Positions 59,670 through 64,000 of a stretch of 64,000 nucleotides of DNA are shown piece after piece. The notes under the pieces are model-generated. The model saw only the letters and a list, made by a program, of their open reading frames with translations, was not told the origin of the DNA and made no database searches. Numbering within the stretch: the stretch's first letter is position 1; the number at the start of each line of letters is the position of its first letter. This stretch comes from Cristatella mucedo (Eukaryota; Bryozoa; Phylactolaemata; Cristatellidae). Where the stretch lies: the NCBI GenBank assembly GCA_009760855.2, contig WPIO01000020.1, positions 2,264,001 to 2,328,000 of the forward strand. Direction: 5' to 3'. The position numbers were made by a program, and so were the translations under genes.

Positions 59670-60640
59670 ACCTTGCCGACATTCAATCCTGGATGTCGGA
59701 AAATTTCTTGAAACTAAATGACGATAAAACCGAACTGCTGGTCATAGGACACCCCAAGTGTGTGGCTGGACTTTGCTCTTCTAATAGGTGATGCTGTTGT
59801 GCGACCATCACCACGTGCTCGGAATTTAGGTGTCGTTTTCGACAGCTGTCTAAATTTTAAAAGCTTCAATCAGAAGACTGCCTCTACAGCTAGCCATCAC
59901 ATCCGATCCCTATCCAAGATTAGAAGCTGTCTCCCACAGTGGCTTTCAAAAAAAATAACTAGCTCCTTATTTCTGTCTCGGCTTGATTATTGTAATTCCC
60001 TTTTGGCTGGACTACCAAAGAGAGCTATTAGGTCACTGCAGGAGCCTGTGAATATGGCTGCAAGACTAGTCCTCAAGTCCCAGAGGTTTGAGCACGTGTC
60101 TCCTTTGCTAAAAGAGCTAGCATGTATGCCGGTTGAGCGACGGATACAGAGCAAAGTTCTTACGCTGACCCACAAGGCCAGCCACGATTTGGCTTCTTCG
60201 TACCTAGCTGAACTGCTGCATCAGTTTCAGCCTGTTCGTGCCCTCAGGTCCTGTATGGACAATAAATTAGCTGTTCCATTCCTCCGCTTAAAGACCGTTG
60301 ACGACAGAAGCTTTAGCTCTGCAGGTCCCAGACTGTGGAACTTGCTTCCACAATTCTTATGCAACGACAGCTATTCTCCTGCTGCCGACTAAGGCTCATC
60401 CTTTTCAGCGGTCCTGAGCTGCTACTTCCATGCTACTCACTACCTCAACTGCTCTCCTGACTCTGCTATGCTTCCCACTTTCTCTTTGTTGCGTGAGACG
60501 AAGTCTGTTGGCTACCGAATGCGTACCGAAAGCCGCTTAGGCTGTGAGTGAGTGCGCTATAGAAAACTCTTCTGCGTATCACCCGCCTAGTCTTTGTGGC
60601 TTTGTGGAGTTACAGACGGAGATGCATTACATTACATTAC
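59670..60640 (+). mobile_element. LINE-B, 5'-truncated, best C-terminal ORF
   Basis: The open frame 59760-60392 (210 codons) covers the region after the RT palm: [60 protein letters not shown] and FSSAGPRLWNLLPQF. The 3' region and ACAGACGGAGATGCATTA repeat follow. The first part ([20 protein letters not shown] at 59670-59745) is in another frame. This copy serves as the reference for family-B pieces. Confidence 0.88.
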
Positions 60641-61354
60641 ACTTTAGACTGCAACGCGACTGACCGACGCGTACTGGCTCGAAGCCAAACTTTGATAACT
60701 GCTGATGCTAGGGATTTTATTGTAGCTCCACCGAAAGCGCGAGTGAACATTTGGAAGCAAATTCCTTGAACATCGCCGCAGCTGGACTCATCTCGCATAG
60801 ACAGGCAACCGGCTCGCGAGCCCAGCCAATGTCGACTCCTGGGAGCCAAGGACAGCGCCTTACGACGGTCTACTTTCGAGGCAATGCAGACCCTGAGACA
60901 GGTGCACGTCGTGGGGAGAGAGGGTGTTAAGTCCATCCGACAAGCCAAGCCATCGCGCATCTCGGAGCAGGAAACAACAGACCCACTAAATCGCTTTCTG
61001 GGCGCGGCAGCCTGCGTGGCGTTCGCTCCTGCATCCGGGCTCTATTCGGTCTGGAAAAGACGGGCGTTGGTACCGTTTCTGCAATCGATGCTTTAAACGG
61101 TCCCCAGTTACAACCGAAGCCGGCACTGCTGCGACCGAATCAGAAGTCGCTGTTACTACGGTAGTTTACGTAACCTGGGGGTGGTGGTGATTGCGGGTTA
61201 GACGGCCGTAGCCAATGCGGACGGCTCTTCGTGTTCACCCAGTGCGGCGGTGCGACAGACTGCCGAGGGCGTTGGTTGGGGTGCTGTTGTGTGCGCCTGC
61301 TGCTTGTGCTATCGTAATTAGCGCAGCAGCGCCAGCCGCTAACGTGTGCCCCAC

Positions 61355-61533
61355 CTGCAGCAGGTAGTTGGGCAACTGACTCGGCGCAGCGTCCGGCCCT
61401 TGATGTAAGGATGTTGCCCACCACAGCTGCACACCCCCATCTGTGGTGAGTCAGCCGGCTCGTATACGTACGAATAATTTGAGTCTCGTTTATGTTCGCT
61501 CACGTCCACCAGCTGCGTCTCCGTGATACTCAT
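61355..61533 (-). CDS. Candidate first exon, unknown protein
   Basis: The ATG at 61533 follows a GC-rich leader with GGCGGCGGCTGCTG. It opens MSITETQLVDVSEHKRDSNY and SYVYEPADSPQ, balanced in composition, unlike nearby shadow frames. A GTGGGG donor follows 61355. No downstream exon could be assigned. It may be a real first exon of a gene reading left, or chance. Confidence 0.25.
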
Positions 61534-61949
61534 CAGCAGCCGCCGCCGTCGGAGCCGCTGTTATACAGCAGAGCGTAGACCCGACTGTCCGTGCAGCCGC
61601 GTCGGCGTTTTCGCGTTTTCGCCTCTGGCTGTTGCTCATTGCCATGAATTGCCTCGAGAATAGACTAGCTTTTTCACCATTACGGAACTGACATCGAAGC
61701 GTCTGCGAGTGTGGACGCCTGCACTCTTAAAGGAAGAGTCGCTGAAACGGCGGCGAGCTAAATCAGCTGGATTATGATTGACAGTCGGTTCCTGAATTTA
61801 AGCGGCTAGGAGTCGATTATGCGATAATCTATGGCCGAGGCCACATACAAACCGTCTTCATGAGATAGGCAGTTGTGTTTTAAGAGTTGGCCGATGCATT
61901 TGAGCTGATTTAAGCTGTGTGCCGCCGAGCCACGTGTGCACGTCACGGC
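61534..61949. other. Unassigned sequence
   Basis: Nothing recognised; GC-rich near 61540-61620, which would suit a promoter of the candidate exon to its left. Confidence 0.3.
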
Positions 61950-62260
61950 CCGCGTTGAACGCCTGTAACTCTCCGCTGCTGTGCAATACACGTACGTTTA
62001 TCTACATTACGGATATGGGCTTGCTATGCTAATGTATGAGTGCACTTCTCTCTTCCGCGTTCCTGCTAGTTTCGGCATTCCTGCGTGTATTGGTGCTGCA
62101 CCTACAAGGCGCTAGCCCAGCAACCGGGTTCGTCGCCAGTATTCGTCGCTCGGCGGCTAAGACTAGACCCGTTAAAGGCGCCGTGCTTGTGGCCTAGTTC
62201 TGCCCGTTGCCGTGAAAGCCGCACGCAGCGTTTGTAACATCGCGAAGTAGGCGCCCATTT
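61950..62260. repeat. Dispersed repeat, copy 2 (see 55480-56050)
   Basis: ATTACGGATATGGGCTT, GCTGCACCTACAAGGCGC and GTGGCCTAGTTCTGCCCG with TGAAAGCCGCACGC and TTTGTAACATCGC match copy 1 in order, without the SINE insertion. Confidence 0.5.
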
Positions 62261-64000
62261 AGAACTTGGGTTTGTAGAATTCTAAACTCATCAGGCAAGC
62301 TTCGGCTGAGCAAAATGGCGGTTGCGGAGGATACATTCACTTAGCGAAAGTGACGTACGGAACCGTGCCGCTTGCGTTTCAGGTCAGTCCGACTGCGACA
62401 CTCTTCGCTCCTCGAGCCGAGCCTGCGGACGCCGCGCGAGCGATTGCAATCGATCTGTCCGCTGGCGTTCTCCTGGGTCAGTTCCAGAAGAGGCGTCCGC
62501 GTTGGTCACGTCACCAGGTGTCGCCTGCTGGCAGTGACGTCAGTCGAAGACGCCTGAGTGCTTAAGGGTGGAGGTACGGAGGCGTACACCAGAAGTGGCT
62601 GCCACTCGACTTCCGATAGCAAACAGTCTGCCGCCGCAGCGCGAGATCTCCTGCCGCCAGCGACGGTCGTCGGCAGAAGGGGAAAATGGGCGTCACGTGA
62701 CGCCGACCCGAAGTTAAACGAGAAGGCATGTCCGGGCTGGTTCGGCTCAGGCGCCCAGCAATGTCGCAGACCGCTCGATTAAGACCGGTTCGTTGGGATA
62801 GTGTGACCAGGGTCGCATACCTCTGGTGTCGTGTTCTGTGCCTCTCTAAAATGTAGACACGCCGCCGGGCAGCGCACCAGGACAGGCCGGTATTCCCGGT
62901 GCCTCATGCGGACGAGAAAACGTGCGTGGCTGGCAGCCTCTCGGTTTACTGCTAGACGTCACTCTGCTTGTTCCCTCTGACAGACCAGCACAGCAGCTAA
63001 TGGGAGTGATTGCATTATGAGCCCAACAAGAGGCGTAGTCCGAAATCAATGCCGCGACAGTCAATGCGAAGGACCGACGAATCCATCTTTTCGGTATCGG
63101 TGTTGCCTGCGCTGGTTACGTAACAACGCACGTACCTGCGGCAGCATTTAAACCTTTACAGGGTCGACGATTCTAGTTGCTACAATGAAGCTGAATGAAA
63201 TGCCACAATGAAAAGAACGTGGCTCAAAAATCACATGCTATAGCGCTACAGCGACCGTAGACACCGCTGTCATTGCCGCTAGCGGCGGCTGTACTGTCTG
63301 CTGAGGCTTCGCTGATACTTCCAAAGACTTCGTAGTAGGTACTGACTGTCATCTGCTATGACCCGTTGGGAGAAACGGCTCCCGAGCCCTAAAAAAGGCA
63401 CACTCGTAGTCGGAGAGACTCCGACGCAGGAAATTATCGTCAAGTTGGTCATTAGACGGCGAAAACACACGTATTTGGCCAATTAAATAAGCCTCTGAGC
63501 TCGGTACATTCAGGAGAGCGCATGCCTTGACTTAATCACTCTCCTCTGCTATCCATCACAAACTTCTGATATGGACGCCCCAAGCGTTGTTCTCGCATAA
63601 TTTCCTACGAATAGACACTCCTTTCCACCGATGAGTTTAAAACGGAGACTTCGACTTTGCGGCTGCCTCGATGTCTTCAACAGATGTCATCAACTTGTTC
63701 CGTAAACCACTAACACTAGTAGTAACGTTTCTGAGCCGACGTCAAGCGAACACTCCACAAAACCGCACCTGTTCCGTAACTGACGCACGTGTTTTCCAGT
63801 CCCGCCGTCTCCGGTTAGATAACAACAAATATCGCTGAAAGCTGGCATTCGGCCACCAGAGAGGGTTGCGAAAAGGGCGCAACGAATCGTATTTTTCTTG
63901 AGTCGCTGTAGCATCCGCTTGCGCTCCCTTTCCTTTAAACGTGCATACACATCCTGCATTGCGAAGTCTGTCTCATTTCGCACGAGGGATCGTACGAGGA
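62261..64000. other. Unassigned right edge
   Basis: AAAATGGCGGTTGCGGAGG at about 62310-62330 looks like a start context but the frame closes after 10 codons. Overlapping frames at 62322-62565 and elsewhere carry no known motif. Confidence 0.35.

Overview
This window is animal nuclear DNA, most likely from an invertebrate whose phylum I cannot name. The evidence is spliced genes with GT-AG introns, a cytosolic ribosomal protein gene, a MAP-kinase phosphatase with the classic three-exon animal layout, AATAAA signals, many microsatellites, and a heavy load of LINEs, SINEs and DNA-transposon relics. It shows no bacterial, viral or organelle gene organisation.

Three host genes can be supported. 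(1) A gene for ribosomal protein eL29 lies on the + strand at about 29900-31450, with four exons and a 51-residue product that stops right after the conserved core. (2) A DUSP6/7/9-type ERK phosphatase (MKP3 class) lies on the - strand at 41286-53772. Its three coding exons join in frame to a 358-residue protein with an N-terminal rhodanese-like ERK-binding domain and an HCxxGxxRS catalytic loop. Its second intron is about 10 kb and full of repeats. (3) An unrecognised gene lies on the + strand, with a chain of six exons between 14605 and 23043 whose splice phases all agree (838 codons and a stop), plus two possible upstream exons at 8275 and 10020.

The rest is mostly repeats. LINE family A (CR1/L2-like reverse transcriptase) ends in a conserved tail followed by ATT repeats and has about 15 copies on both strands; the fullest is at 33617-35600. 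LINE family B ends in a TTACAGACGGAGATACATTA-type tail and has six pieces, all on +. SINE family 1 has a tRNA-Leu/Ser-like head fused to a family-A-like tail (18.5, 55.2 and 57.2 kb). SINE family 2 has a different tRNA-like head (9.1, 20.3 and 55.7 kb). DNA-transposon material includes a hAT transposase fossil at the left edge, a 662-bp element at 17098-17759 with terminal inverted repeats and an 8-bp target duplication, a 138-bp hairpin at 12852-12989, and a decayed transposon-like gene of unknown class at 57740-58575.

By region: 1-7.7 kb is repeat fossils; 8-23.3 kb is the unrecognised gene with its intronic repeats; 23.9-28.9 kb is decayed LINE-A copies and long CA/TA/GA arrays; 29.9-31.5 kb is eL29; 32-38 kb is LINE-A copies; 41.3-54.8 kb is the phosphatase gene with its GC-rich 5' flank; 55-64 kb is SINEs, a LINE-B copy, a transposon fossil and largely unassigned sequence. 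No operon logic applies; the three genes look functionally unrelated.
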